NCBI RefSeq assembly: GCF_946885725.1
Contig: NZ_CAMPGZ010000031.1
Span: forward strand, 1-24,726
Direction: 5' to 3'
Source: an uncultured Nocardioides sp.
Lineage (GTDB): Bacteria > Actinomycetota > Actinomycetes > Propionibacteriales > Nocardioidaceae
Length of the DNA: 24,726 nt
Below are positions 12,010-22,204 of the stretch, piece by piece (position 1 is the first letter of the stretch; each line of letters opens with the position of its first letter). The notes under the pieces were generated by a model. The model was not told the DNA's origin. It saw only the letters and a list, made by a program, of their open reading frames with translations, and searched no databases. The position numbers and the translations under genes are program-made.

Positions 12010-15000
12010 CTAGGGGTGGCCGAGGAGGGACTCGAGGGCGGCGCGGTCGGGGAGGTCGGACTCGGGCGGGACGACGAGACGGTCGGAGCGGACGTAGTAG
12101 AAGCCGACCTTGACGTCGGCGGGGTCGACGCCGCGGAGCTCGGCCCAGGCGACCCGGTAGACGGCGAGCTGGAGCGGGTCGGCGGTCTCGTGGCGGTTGG
12201 TCTTCCAGTCGACGACGAGGTACGAGCCGTCGGGCTCGCGGTACACCGCGTCGATGCGGCCCCGGACGACCTGGCCGGCGAGCACGAGCGCGAACGGCGG
12301 CTCGATGGCCTCGGGGACGCGGTCGGCGAACTGGCCGTGCTCGAACTTCTCGATCAGCGCAGTCAGGTCGGCGTCGTCGTCGATCTCGGCGTCGCCGCGA
12401 CCCGGGAGCTCGTCGGGGTCGAGCAGCAGCTGCTGCCCGAAGCGGGCCTCGACCCAGGCGTGGAAGCGCGTGCCGAAGCGTGCCGCGGCCGACGGCTTGC
12501 GCGGCATCGGCCGGGCGAGCGTGGCCGCGAACTGGGCCGGGTCGTCGCGCAGCCGGGCGAGCGCGGTGGCGGACAGGCTGGAGGGGAGCGGCACCTCGAC
12601 GAGGTCGCTGCGGTCGCGGCGGGCCTCCTCGAGCAGGCGGTCCATCTCGGCGTCCCACTCCTGGACGCGCTGGAGCTCGAGCATGTCGAGGCCCTCGTCG
12701 TCGAGGACGGCGGGGTCGGTGCCGGGCGGCAGCGTGTCGAGCTCGGCGAGGGCGGCCTCGACGCGCTCGGCCGCGGCGTGCCGGCGCGCGGTCTCGGCGG
12801 TCTGGTGGTCGATCGGCCAGGGCACGTCGACGACCCGCTCGGCATAGGGGTTGGCTGACCCCTTCGGCGGCTTCTCCCGCCACATCTCGGGCTCGTCGCC
12901 CCAGGCGGCGAGGGCCTCGCGGGTGCGGACCTGGTACTCCGACGGCCCGGCCGGCGTCTTGTTGGTCGGCGACCAGACGTACGACGACACCACGAGCTCG
13001 TGCCGGGCGCGGGTCCAGGCGACGTACGCCAGCCGCCGCTCCTCGAACGCCTCGTAGGTCTTCGCGTCGGTGTTCAGCTGGTTGAGGTCGTCTGGCGTGT
13101 GGCCGCGCAGCTGCGGCAGGTCGTCGCGGTCGCCGCGCAGCTCGGTGGGGAGCACGGCGGGGCTCGTGACCCACTTGGTCCGGGACTGCGAGGACGGGAA
13201 CTTCCGTTCCGCGACGCCGACCAGGAACACCACGTCCCACTCCAGGCCCTTGGCCCGGTGGACGGTGAGCAGCTTGACGGAGTCGGCCTCGGTCGGGGTC
13301 GCCACGTCGAGGCCGTTGCCGAACTCGTCCTCGGCCTCGAGCCAGGCCAGCAGCGCCGGCAGGGTGACCGAGCCGTCGACGGCCTGGAACTCCGCGACCG
13401 CCTTGACGAACAGGTCGAGGTTGTCGCGCCGCGCGGCCGCGGCCGGGCTGACCGACGAGGCGAGCTCGACGTCGATCCCGGTGGTGTCGATGATCCGGCG
13501 GACCAGGTCGAGCAGCGGCTCCCCCACCGCCCCGCGCAGCCGGCGCAGCTCGCCGGCGAGCAGGGCGAACCGCTCGCGCGCCTCGGTGGAGTACGGCAGG
13601 TCGCCGGGCGAGTCGAGCGCGTCGGACAGCGACGCGACTTCGGTCGGGTCGGCGCCGGTGACCGCTGCCTCGAGCTCCTCGGCCAGCGAGGTGGGCGTGT
13701 CGGGACGGTTGGCCCCGCCGCCGGTCTCCCCGGCGATCTCGCGCGCCCGCCGGCCGAGCAGGGCCAGGTCGCGCGGGCCGACCGCCCAGCGCGGACCCGT
13801 GAGCAGCGTGAGCACCGCGGCGTTGGCGGTGACGTCCTGCAGCAGCGTCAGCATCGCCACCACCTCGGCCACCTCGGGCAGCCGGAGCAGTCCCTTGAGG
13901 CCGACGATCTCGACCGGGATCTCCCGCGCGCTCAGCGCGTCGAACACCGCGGCAGCGTGGGCGTTGTCGCGGGTGAGGACGCCGATCTCCTTCCAGCTCG
14001 GCTCGGGCATCCGACGGTGCGCGGCGAGCACCTCGTCGGCGAGCCAGGCCAGCTCGTCGTCGTACGTCTCGTGCACCGCGAGCCGGACGCTGCCCTCGGC
14101 GGCGCCGGACTTCGGCTCGAGCGGGCGCAGCTCGGGGTGCGCGTCGTAGAGCTCCTGGGCGAGGTGGTTCGCGGTCACGAGGATGCGGCGGTCGGAGCGG
14201 CGGTTGACGGTGAGCGGGTAGGCCGGCGCGTCGCCGTCGGCGGTCGGGAACTCCGAGGCGAAGTTGAGGATGTTGGACACCGAGGCGCCGCGCCAGCCGT
14301 AGATCGCCTGGTTGGGGTCGCCGACCGCGGTCACCGGGTGGCCGAGGCCATGCTCGGGTTCCGGACCGGAGAACAGCCGGCGCAGCATCAGCGCCTGCGC
14401 GACGGAGGTGTCCTGGTACTCGTCGAGCAGCACCACCTTGAACTTCTCGCGCTCGGCCTCGCCCACCTCGGGGCAGTCGCGGGCGAGCCGGGCGGCGAGC
14501 GCGATCTGGTCGGCGAAGTCCATCAGGCCGAGATGGTCCTTCAAGCCGCGGTAGGCCTCGACCAGGTCGAGCAGCTCGGCCCGGCGGTCGATCGCGCTGA
14601 TCGCCTTGTCGTTCTTGTCGCGGTAGGTCTTGCGGTGCTCGGTGGCCATCCCCTCGACGAACAGCGGCCGCTGCTTGGCGTCGTAGGCGCGGACCTCCTC
14701 GGGCGTGACCAGGTGCTCGGTCATCGCCGCGTCGAGCGCGAGCAGGTTGTTGATCGCGGTCTCGGGGTGGTCGGTGAGCAGCTCGATCGGCTTGGTGAAC
14801 CGCTGGATGGCACGGGCAGCGAGCTGGTAGCGCGACGCGTCGGCGATCAGCCGGGTGTCCGGCTCGTGGCCGATGCGCAGGCCGTAGTCGGTGAGGAGGG
14901 AGGCGGCGTAGGAGTGGTACGTCGCGACGGTGGGCTCCTCGACCTCGCCCTCGTCTCCCGGCTGCGAGATCAGTCCGGCGCGGCGCAGCGACTCGCGGAT

Positions 15001-15267
15001 CCGGCCGCCGAGCTCGCTGGTGGCCTTGGTGGTGAACGTCAGCCCGAGCACCTGGTCGGAGCGCACCTGGCCGGTGGCGACCAGCCAGACGACGCGGGCG
15101 GCCATGACAGCGGTCTTGCCGGACCCGGCGCCCGCGATGACGACGGCCGGCGACAGCGGGGCGGTGATCGCGGCGAACTGGGCCTCGCTGAACGTGAAGT
15201 CCAGCCGCATCAGGTCGCGCAGCGCCTCGGGTGTCTCGATGCGCAGGGGTGTGGGGCCAGTGGTCAC
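12010..15267 (-). CDS. adnB: AdnB: helicase-nuclease subunit for DNA double-strand break resection
   Basis: A 1085-aa subunit of the AdnAB heterodimer, the actinobacterial counterpart of RecBCD/AddAB. The N-terminal UvrD-like motor has Walker A AGAGSGKT (45-52), Walker B LLDEYQD, VGDPNQAIYGWRGA and LLTVHRAKGLEWDVVF. The C-terminal RecB-family nuclease has H936, D1006 (GRIDAVY), D1020 and K1022 (DWK) and the Q1033/Y1037 motif, so it should cut DNA. GTG 15267 is fixed by a GTGA overlap with the adnA stop codon, meaning translational coupling and balanced production of both subunits. M. smegmatis AdnAB resects broken ends for recombination. AdnB is told from AdnA by gene order and by lacking the four-cysteine cluster. 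Confidence 0.93.
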   Translation of the reverse strand: MTTGPTPLRIETPEALRDLMRLDFTFSEAQFAAITAPLSPAVVIAGAGSGKTAVMAARVVWLVATGQVRSDQVLGLTFTTKATSELGGRIRESLRRAGLISQPGDEGEVEEPTVATYHSYAASLLTDYGLRIGHEPDTRLIADASRYQLAARAIQRFTKPIELLTDHPETAINNLLALDAAMTEHLVTPEEVRAYDAKQRPLFVEGMATEHRKTYRDKNDKAISAIDRRAELLDLVEAYRGLKDHLGLMDFADQIALAARLARDCPEVGEAEREKFKVVLLDEYQDTSVAQALMLRRLFSGPEPEHGLGHPVTAVGDPNQAIYGWRGASVSNILNFASEFPTADGDAPAYPLTVNRRSDRRILVTANHLAQELYDAHPELRPLEPKSGAAEGSVRLAVHETYDDELAWLADEVLAAHRRMPEPSWKEIGVLTRDNAHAAAVFDALSAREIPVEIVGLKGLLRLPEVAEVVAMLTLLQDVTANAAVLTLLTGPRWAVGPRDLALLGRRAREIAGETGGGANRPDTPTSLAEELEAAVTGADPTEVASLSDALDSPGDLPYSTEARERFALLAGELRRLRGAVGEPLLDLVRRIIDTTGIDVELASSVSPAAAARRDNLDLFVKAVAEFQAVDGSVTLPALLAWLEAEDEFGNGLDVATPTEADSVKLLTVHRAKGLEWDVVFLVGVAERKFPSSQSRTKWVTSPAVLPTELRGDRDDLPQLRGHTPDDLNQLNTDAKTYEAFEERRLAYVAWTRARHELVVSSYVWSPTNKTPAGPSEYQVRTREALAAWGDEPEMWREKPPKGSANPYAERVVDVPWPIDHQTAETARRHAAAERVEAALAELDTLPPGTDPAVLDDEGLDMLELQRVQEWDAEMDRLLEEARRDRSDLVEVPLPSSLSATALARLRDDPAQFAATLARPMPRKPSAAARFGTRFHAWVEARFGQQLLLDPDELPGRGDAEIDDDADLTALIEKFEHGQFADRVPEAIEPPFALVLAGQVVRGRIDAVYREPDGSYLVVDWKTNRHETADPLQLAVYRVAWAELRGVDPADVKVGFYYVRSDRLVVPPESDLPDRAALESLLGHP

Positions 15268-18200
15268 GAGAGCACCGTCCCGGGGGTCTTGGTCGGGCAG
15301 ATCGCGTGGAACGCGCAGTAGTCGCAGTGCTTGCCGGCGCGGGCGACGAACTCCTCGGCGCGTACGGCGGCGACCGCCTGCATCAGCTGCCGCTCGACCA
15401 GCCGCGCCGCCGGCTCGTCCGGGTCGGCGGGGTCGTCGGGTGCAGCGTCCTGCGGCGGCTGGGCCTGCACCTTGGGCATGCCCTCGCCGACCCGCAGCTG
15501 GACGAGCTCGGCGCCGCCGCTGGTGGCCGGCCGGCCGACGTAGGCGTCGGCGGCGCCGTGGTCGACGGCTAGCTGGTACAGCCCGAGCTGGGCATGCTCG
15601 GCGACCTCGGCGGCGCTCGGTGGGCGCTTGCCGGTCTTGAGGTCGACCACGACGACCCGGCCGTCCTCGTCGAGCTCGAGCCGGTCGGCGTAGCCGTTGA
15701 GCCGCACCACCTGGCCGTCGGGCAGCGCCACCTCGGCCTCGAGATGGGCCTCGGTGGCGACCGTGGTGCGCGCGTCCGGCCGGTTGTGCCAGGCGACGAA
15801 CCGGTCGAGCGCCTCCTGCACCGCGGCGCGCTCGCGGCCCTGCGCCCACGGCGTGCGGAACACCATCTGCCCCCACACCTGGTCGACGTAGGGCATGAGG
15901 TCCTCGCCGGAGTCGAGGTCGCCGCTGGCGATCCGGTGGGCGATGGCGTGCACGACGGAGCCGAAGCCCTGCTTGGCGGTCGACACCTCGGCGCCACCGG
16001 CCTCGCGCTGCAGGAACCAGCGGGCCGGGCACGCCAGCAAGCCTTCCAGCGCGCTCGCCGACAGCCGCAGCGGCGCGTCGTCGGGACGGACCGGCGCCGC
16101 CGCTCGGCTGGGCGCACGCAGGCCCCACCAGGTGACCGGGTCGGCCTCGTGCGCGACCGGGTGGGCGGAGCCGCGGTCGGCGGCGACGAGCCGGGCGAGG
16201 CGGCGGGCGGCGGCGACGCGCAGAGGCTCGGACGTCTCCGGGTCGGCGACGGTGCGGCGCAGCTCGGCCACCAGGCCCTGCAGCGACAGCGGCCGCACCG
16301 GCCGGCCCTGCTTGAACTCCACCTGCACGCCCAGCTCGTCGAGGAAGCGGGAGGGCTGCTCGCCGTCGTCCTCGGGGGAACGTACGGCGGTGACGAGCAG
16401 GCGCTGCCGGGCGCGGGTGCAGGCGACGTAGAACAGCCGGCGCTCCTCGGCGAGCAGTGTCGCGGTGGTGACCGGCGGCAGCAGCCCGTCGCGGGAGATC
16501 CGGTCGGCCTGCAGCAGCGAACCGCGCCGGCGCAGGTCGGGCCAGCCGCCCTCCTGCACGCGGGCGACCACGACGAAGCGCCACTCGAGCCCCTTGGAGC
16601 GGTGCGCCGTCAGCAGTCGTACGGCGTCGCCGCGCACGCCCCGCTCGGCCAGGGTGTCGGCGGGGATCTGCTGCGCGCGGAGCGTCGCGAGAAAGTTGGC
16701 CACGCTGGTGTGCCCGCGCTGCTCCTCCGCCCGCGCGGCCACGTCGAACAGCGCACAGATCGCGTCGAGGTCGCGGTGCGACCGGCGCGCGGCCGCGCCC
16801 CCGGCCTCGACACCGGCACGCAGCCGGCGCGGCCAGTCGCTGCCCGACCACAGCACCCAGAGGACCTCCTCGGCGGTGCCACCGTCCTCGAGCTCAGCCC
16901 GCGCCTCCCGGATCAACCGACCGAGCCGGCCGGCCCGTTCCGCGCCGTGCCGGGCGACACCGTCGATGCCCTCGAGCCGGTCGGGGTCGAGCAGCGCGAG
17001 GCGCAGCAGCTCCGGGGACGGCAGCGGCTGGTCGGAGGTCGCCTTCTCGCGCGCACGCAGAGCCCGGGCCAGCGCGCGCACGTCGGTCGCGTCGAGCCCG
17101 CCGAGCGGGGAGGTGAGCAGCGCCTGCGCGCGGTCGACGCCGACGTAGTCGGGGTGCTCGGGGTCGTCGATGCCGGCGTGCGCGACTACGGACAGCGCGT
17201 CGACGAGCGGCAGCACCGCGGGCTCCTGGACGAGAGGCGTGTCGTCGCTGGCCACCTCGACCGGCACGCCCGCGGCGCCGAGCGAGCGCCGCAGCGGCGG
17301 GATCGACTGCCGGCCCGACCGGACCAGCACGGCCATCTCCGACCACGGGATGCCGTCCTCGAGGTGCGCCCGGCGCAGCGCGTCGGCCACGTGCTCGGTC
17401 TCCGCCCGCGCGGTGTCGTAGGTGCGCACCTCGACCACGCCGGGACCGTGCTCCGTCGCGACGGAGGTCGGCTCGCGGAAGGCCTGGAAGCGGTCGGCGG
17501 GGATCGACCCGGTCAGCGCGATCGACGAGGCGATGCGGCGTGAGGCGGCCAGCAGCCGCGGTCCGAACCGCCGGGTCTTGCTGAGTGCGATGACGTCGGC
17601 GGGCTCACCGTCGGAGCGCGCGAACTCGCGCGGGAAGTCGAGGATGCCGCGCACCTCGGCGCCGCGGAACCCGTAGATCGACTGGTCGGGGTCGCCGACG
17701 ACGACCAGGTCGCGCCCGCCGCCCGCGATCGCCTGGAGCAGTCGGACCTGGGCCGGGTCGGTGTCCTGGTACTCGTCGACGAACACGTGCCGGAACTGGT
17801 CGCGCAGCTCCTCGCGGTGCCGCTCGGCCTCGATCACCGCGCGCGAGATCAGGTCGGCGTAGTCGAGGGCGGACTGGTCGCCGAGGTTGTCGAGGTACTG
17901 CCGCATGAACTGCCCCGCGGCGACGTACGCGTCGACGCTCTCGGACCGGCCCAGCGCGATGAGGTCGTCCGGGTCGAGGCCCCGCTCGCGGGCGCGGGAC
18001 AGCACGGCGTGCACCTCCCGCGCGAAGCCGCGGGTGCCGACGGCCGCGCGGAGGCTGTCGGGCCAGCGCACGGACTCGGGGCTGTCGGTCAGGAGCTCGG
18101 CCAGCACGACGTCCTGCTCGGGCGCGGAGAGCAGGTGCAGCGGGTCGCGGTAGAGGTCGGCCGGCGCGTAGCGGCGCACGATGCCGTAGGCGAACGAGTG

Positions 18201-18500
18201 GAACGTCGAGGACAGCGTGGTGGCCATCGTGCGGCCGAGCCGGGCGGTGACCCGGTCGCGCAGCTGCTCGGCGGCCTTGCGGCTGAACGTCAGCGCGAGC
18301 ACGGAGTCGGGCGCCGCGCCGCGGGTCTCGATGCGGTCGACGATCGCCTCGACCAGCGTGGTGGTCTTGCCGGTGCCGGGTCCGGCGAGCACGAGCAGCG
18401 GCCCGCCCGGGTGGTCGACGACGGACTGCTGGAACTCGTCGAGGACGGGCGCGGCCACCCGACCGGGAGTCGGGCGACGCAGGCGGTAGTCGACGGTCAC
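15264..18500 (-). CDS. adnA: AdnA: helicase-nuclease subunit with Fe-S cluster motif
   Basis: A 1078-aa partner of AdnB. The N-terminal superfamily 1 motor has Walker A AGPGTGKTT (39-47), VDEYQDTD, VVGDPDQSIYGFRGA and LLTAHRSKGLEWRF. The C-terminal RecB-like nuclease has H851, D939, D953 and K955 (VVDLKTGKR). Four cysteines, C824, C1059, C1062 and C1068 (the last three in HCDYCAFHAIC), frame it as in AddB and Cas4, which hold a 4Fe-4S cluster. The start, GTG 18500, overlaps the atl stop by GTGA, and the adnA stop overlaps the adnB start the same way; the frame stays open upstream only by chance. The three genes are one operon that couples DNA-end processing with alkyl-lesion recognition. Confidence 0.93.
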   Translation of the reverse strand: MTVDYRLRRPTPGRVAAPVLDEFQQSVVDHPGGPLLVLAGPGTGKTTTLVEAIVDRIETRGAAPDSVLALTFSRKAAEQLRDRVTARLGRTMATTLSSTFHSFAYGIVRRYAPADLYRDPLHLLSAPEQDVVLAELLTDSPESVRWPDSLRAAVGTRGFAREVHAVLSRARERGLDPDDLIALGRSESVDAYVAAGQFMRQYLDNLGDQSALDYADLISRAVIEAERHREELRDQFRHVFVDEYQDTDPAQVRLLQAIAGGGRDLVVVGDPDQSIYGFRGAEVRGILDFPREFARSDGEPADVIALSKTRRFGPRLLAASRRIASSIALTGSIPADRFQAFREPTSVATEHGPGVVEVRTYDTARAETEHVADALRRAHLEDGIPWSEMAVLVRSGRQSIPPLRRSLGAAGVPVEVASDDTPLVQEPAVLPLVDALSVVAHAGIDDPEHPDYVGVDRAQALLTSPLGGLDATDVRALARALRAREKATSDQPLPSPELLRLALLDPDRLEGIDGVARHGAERAGRLGRLIREARAELEDGGTAEEVLWVLWSGSDWPRRLRAGVEAGGAAARRSHRDLDAICALFDVAARAEEQRGHTSVANFLATLRAQQIPADTLAERGVRGDAVRLLTAHRSKGLEWRFVVVARVQEGGWPDLRRRGSLLQADRISRDGLLPPVTTATLLAEERRLFYVACTRARQRLLVTAVRSPEDDGEQPSRFLDELGVQVEFKQGRPVRPLSLQGLVAELRRTVADPETSEPLRVAAARRLARLVAADRGSAHPVAHEADPVTWWGLRAPSRAAAPVRPDDAPLRLSASALEGLLACPARWFLQREAGGAEVSTAKQGFGSVVHAIAHRIASGDLDSGEDLMPYVDQVWGQMVFRTPWAQGRERAAVQEALDRFVAWHNRPDARTTVATEAHLEAEVALPDGQVVRLNGYADRLELDEDGRVVVVDLKTGKRPPSAAEVAEHAQLGLYQLAVDHGAADAYVGRPATSGGAELVQLRVGEGMPKVQAQPPQDAAPDDPADPDEPAARLVERQLMQAVAAVRAEEFVARAGKHCDYCAFHAICPTKTPGTVLS

Positions 18501-18853
18501 GGGAGAAGTGGACCAGGCTCCGCCGACAGCGGGCTCGCCGAGGACTGCGCAGAGTCCTCCGGCCACCACATCGCCCGCTTCATGTCGACCTTGCCGGACG
18601 GGCGCATCGGCGTTCCTTCGGCGAGGTGGTGCTGCCGTGCGGCGTCGTCGTCGCCCTCGTGGGCGAGCCGGCCGTCGGCGTGCACGACGCGCCACCACGG
18701 CACCGGTCCGCCGTACGTCGCCATCACGTTGCCGACCTGGCGCGGGCCGCCGACCCCGACGGCCTCGGCGATCGCGCCGTAGGTCGTCACCCGTCCTTCG
18801 GGGATCTGCTCGACGAGGGACAGCACCCGCTCGACGTACTCCTCGCGATCCAC
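18497..18853 (-). CDS. Alkyltransferase-like protein (ATL), non-catalytic MGMT homologue
   Basis: A 118-aa protein with the DNA-binding domain of O6-alkylguanine-DNA alkyltransferases. The helix-turn-helix region contains GGPRQVGNVM (35-44). The active-site motif PCHR is PWWR here (P52-R55), so tryptophan W53 replaces the alkyl-accepting cysteine. It therefore cannot remove alkyl groups itself; known ATL proteins flip and mark O6-alkylguanine for nucleotide excision repair. GTG 18853 follows TAGGGT by 7 nt, without a Shine-Dalgarno. The stop overlaps adnA by GTGA. The corresponding mycobacterial gene, as I recall, is Rv3204 beside adnAB. The C-terminal tail (about 95-118) is poorly conserved and proline-rich. 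Confidence 0.9.
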   Translation of the reverse strand: MDREEYVERVLSLVEQIPEGRVTTYGAIAEAVGVGGPRQVGNVMATYGGPVPWWRVVHADGRLAHEGDDDAARQHHLAEGTPMRPSGKVDMKRAMWWPEDSAQSSASPLSAEPGPLLP

Positions 18854-18860
18854 GCGGACG

Positions 18861-18866
18861 ACCCTA
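18861..18866 (-). promoter_or_regulatory. -10 box (TAGGGT) for the leaderless atl-adnA-adnB operon
   Basis: TAGGGT, 7 nt, then GTG 18853. It lies 16 bp before the 3' end of the upstream membrane-protein gene (18882), so the repair operon has its own promoter. Confidence 0.5.
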
Positions 18867-18881
18867 GGTCACGTCCGGAAC

Positions 18882-19430
18882 TCATGTCTGGCGGGTGAGG
18901 AGACGGCGGCCGAGGTACGCCGTCCAGCCGAGCACGACGGCGAGGCCGGCGACCACGGGGGCGGGGCCGGCGGCGAGGTCGAGCCCGTCGAGCACGGCCA
19001 CGAGCAGCCAGACGAGCGCGGTGACGGACGCCATGACGAGGCACCGTCCACCCCAGACGCGCAGTGTCCGCGCGGCCACGGCGACCGCCGGCGGCCCGTA
19101 GGAGCAGAGCGCGCAGGCGACGTGGATCGCGAGCAGCAGCAGGGCGCCGACCGGTGTCCACCCGGACAGCGTCTCCGGCACCTGCAGCGCCCACAGGACC
19201 GCGAGCGACAGCACGAGGAACAGCGGCACCGACGAGTCGGGCAGCAACGCCGACCCGGCGGCCAGCAGGAGCAGCCCGACGGTCAGCACCGGGTGGAACG
19301 GCGAGCCGAGCCGGACGGTGAGCCAGACGAAGAGCGGCGTCGCGAGCACGGGTACGGCGCGCAGCACGACCTGCTGGCGCGACGCGACGGACAGGTGGTC
19401 GAGGTAGCGCGAGAACGCGATCGGGCTCAT
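18882..19430 (-). CDS. Six-helix integral membrane protein, end of MoxR/DUF58 operon
   Basis: A 182-aa membrane protein of no family I recognise. Hydrophobic segments at about 21-40, 46-64, 68-84, 93-112, 129-149 and 156-174 predict six transmembrane helices; arginines at the ends suggest both termini are cytoplasmic. ATG 19430 lies 4 nt after the DUF58 stop, so it is probably translated by reinitiating ribosomes; an earlier ATG at 19466 would overlap the DUF58 frame and seems less likely. Genes with this position next to MoxR-DUF58 pairs often encode poorly conserved membrane partners. No catalytic residues or motifs are visible. Confidence 0.75.
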   Translation of the reverse strand: MSPIAFSRYLDHLSVASRQQVVLRAVPVLATPLFVWLTVRLGSPFHPVLTVGLLLLAAGSALLPDSSVPLFLVLSLAVLWALQVPETLSGWTPVGALLLLAIHVACALCSYGPPAVAVAARTLRVWGGRCLVMASVTALVWLLVAVLDGLDLAAGPAPVVAGLAVVLGWTAYLGRRLLTRQT

Positions 19431-19434
19431 CGGG

Positions 19435-20741
19435 TCACCGCCGTACCGCCCGGGGCTGACGGGCACGGCGCCCGAGTCCGCGCAGCACCTCGTCGAGGGT
19501 GCCGGGACCGGCCCACGCCGCCACCGGGACCCCGGCGCGACGCACCCGGCCGAGGAGCGAGGACCGCTCGAGCAGCCGCATGCGCCAGGCGATCCGGTCG
19601 CGGTCCGTCGCGGCCGTGGCCACGACGTCGGCGGGCAGCGTGTCGACGACGACCAGGTCGAGGCCGCGCTGCGCGAGGGTGGTCACCAGCACCACCGCCT
19701 GGTCGGACAGCAGCGGGGTCAGCACCACCACGACGGTGCCCGGCGGGACCCGGAGCCGCTGCGGGTCGAGCTCGTGGCGCTGTCCCGGTACGACGCGGGC
19801 CAGCTCCTCGAGCAGCCGGCGCAGGTGCCGGCGTCCCGAGCCGATCGGCAGCACGCCGCGGCGGACCGCGCCGAGCACGCGCAGACCGACCCGGTCGCCG
19901 CGGTGCAGGTAGTGCTCGGCCAGCGCGCCGGCCGCGCGGACGGCCGTGTCGAGGGAGGTGCCGGTGTCGGGGCTGCCGACCTCGATCCCGCAGTCGACGA
20001 CCAGCAGGATCGAGCTGTCCTGCTCGGCGACCGTGCTCGTCACGTGCAGCTCCCCGGACCGCAGCGAGGTGCGCCACTCGATGCGCCGCAGCCGGTCGCC
20101 GGCCTGGAACGGCCGGACCGACGCGATCTCCGAGCCGTCACCGGTCACCCGCGCGGGGTGCGTGCCGACGAGGCCGATCGGGTGCGGCACGGGCGCCCGC
20201 GAGTCGAAGGCCCCGGGCAGCGGCAGCGTGGTCAGCAGCTGTCCACGGAGCGGGTGCGGCCCCCACACGTGCGCGCCCCACGGGCCGTGCGCGGCGACCA
20301 CGCCGGCGCCCACCACTCTGTGGCCCCAGCGCAGCGACGACAGCACCACGTCGACGTCGACTGCCGGGCCTCCCCCGCCCGCCGTGCCGGTCACCCCCGT
20401 CGCCGGTCGTACGGCGGTCGTCGGCAGGCGCTCGAGCGCGACCACCGCGTGCTCGACGTCGGCCGCGTCGTCGAGGCGGACGTGCAGCGTGGTCGCCTCC
20501 CGCTCGCGCACGGCCTCGTGCGCGAGCCGCGAGGACGCCGAGGGCGCGCCCGTCGGGCGCCGTACCACTCCCGCGGTGGCGTGCACCAGGAACGGCGTCG
20601 CGAGCACAAGCACGTCGGCCCGGCCGAACCCGGCCGCCGCCGCCGCCAGTACGGCCGACACCAGCGCGGCCCGGACCAGCGCCGCGGTCGGCCGCCATCC
20701 GGCCGAGACGGCGCGGACGCCCGGGGGCAGGTCGGTGTGGG

Positions 20742-20745
<4 letters not shown>
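19435..20745 (-). CDS. DUF58 domain protein (MoxR partner, von Willebrand factor-like fold)
   Basis: A 436-aa protein with hydrophobic N-terminal segments (about 24-62), probably two membrane helices, then a soluble region. The DUF58 signature lies at about 212-240: PFQAGDRLRRIEWRTSLRSG followed by LHVTSTVAEQD, then the LLVVDCGIEVG strand of a von Willebrand-like domain, whose metal site would need D251 and neighbours. Such proteins form membrane-side assemblies with the MoxR AAA+ ATPase, taking part in maturation of other proteins or the cell envelope. The start, ATG 20745, overlaps the moxR stop by ATGA, so the two are coupled. Confidence 0.88.
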
Positions 20746-21718
<973 letters not shown>

Positions 21719-21722
<4 letters not shown>

Positions 21723-22204
21723 AGGTCCTCTATCTGCTGCAGGAGGTGCTCGATGCGGGCGGGCGTCAGTCTGGGGTACGGCGGGCGCGCCGCGAGCGTG
21801 GCCACGAGGTCCGGCCCCATCAGCGCGGCGGCGCGCGCCGGGTCGGCCTCGCGGGTGATGCCGTAGCGGGCGACGAGCCGGTGGTCGACCAGGTCGGCGA
21901 ACCGGCGGTGCAGCGTGTCGTCGACGTCGCGGCCGTCGAGGTGGTGTCCGACGACGCGGCGCAGCTGGTCGAGCCGCGGGTCCTCCCCCGGCGTGCGCAC
22001 CGCCTCCTCGCGCGCGCCCGGCCACGTCGCCGGCTCGTTGTCGGCGCTGACGTCGAGGAACAGCCACACCACGGCGGCGCCCACGGCGACGTACAACGCG
22101 AGCAGTCCGGGTTGCGGCCGGTTGCCGAGGATCCAAGCCGCGACTGCGATACCGAGCCACAGCACGAAGACCAGCGCGACCCGCACGGGCCAGCGACCGC
22201 GCAT
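21719..22204 (-). CDS. 161-aa membrane-anchored protein of unknown function in MoxR operon
   Basis: The first ~50 residues form two hydrophobic helices (about 6-27 and 32-50) joined by a short loop (NRPQPG); the rest is a charged, probably cytoplasmic domain of about 110 residues without cysteine, ending in a helix (IEHLLQQIEDL). I do not recognise the family. The ATG at 22204 shares one base with the stop of the DUF4129 gene (TGATG), and its stop overlaps moxR by ATGA, so it is locked into the operon between a membrane DUF4129 protein and the ATPase. A role in bringing MoxR to the membrane is a guess from position. Confidence 0.8.

Noticed and set aside
15268..16851. Open upstream extension of the adnB frame across adnA
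   Set aside because: It is the off-frame of adnA, without motifs; the GTGA overlap at 15264-15267 fixes the true adnB start.
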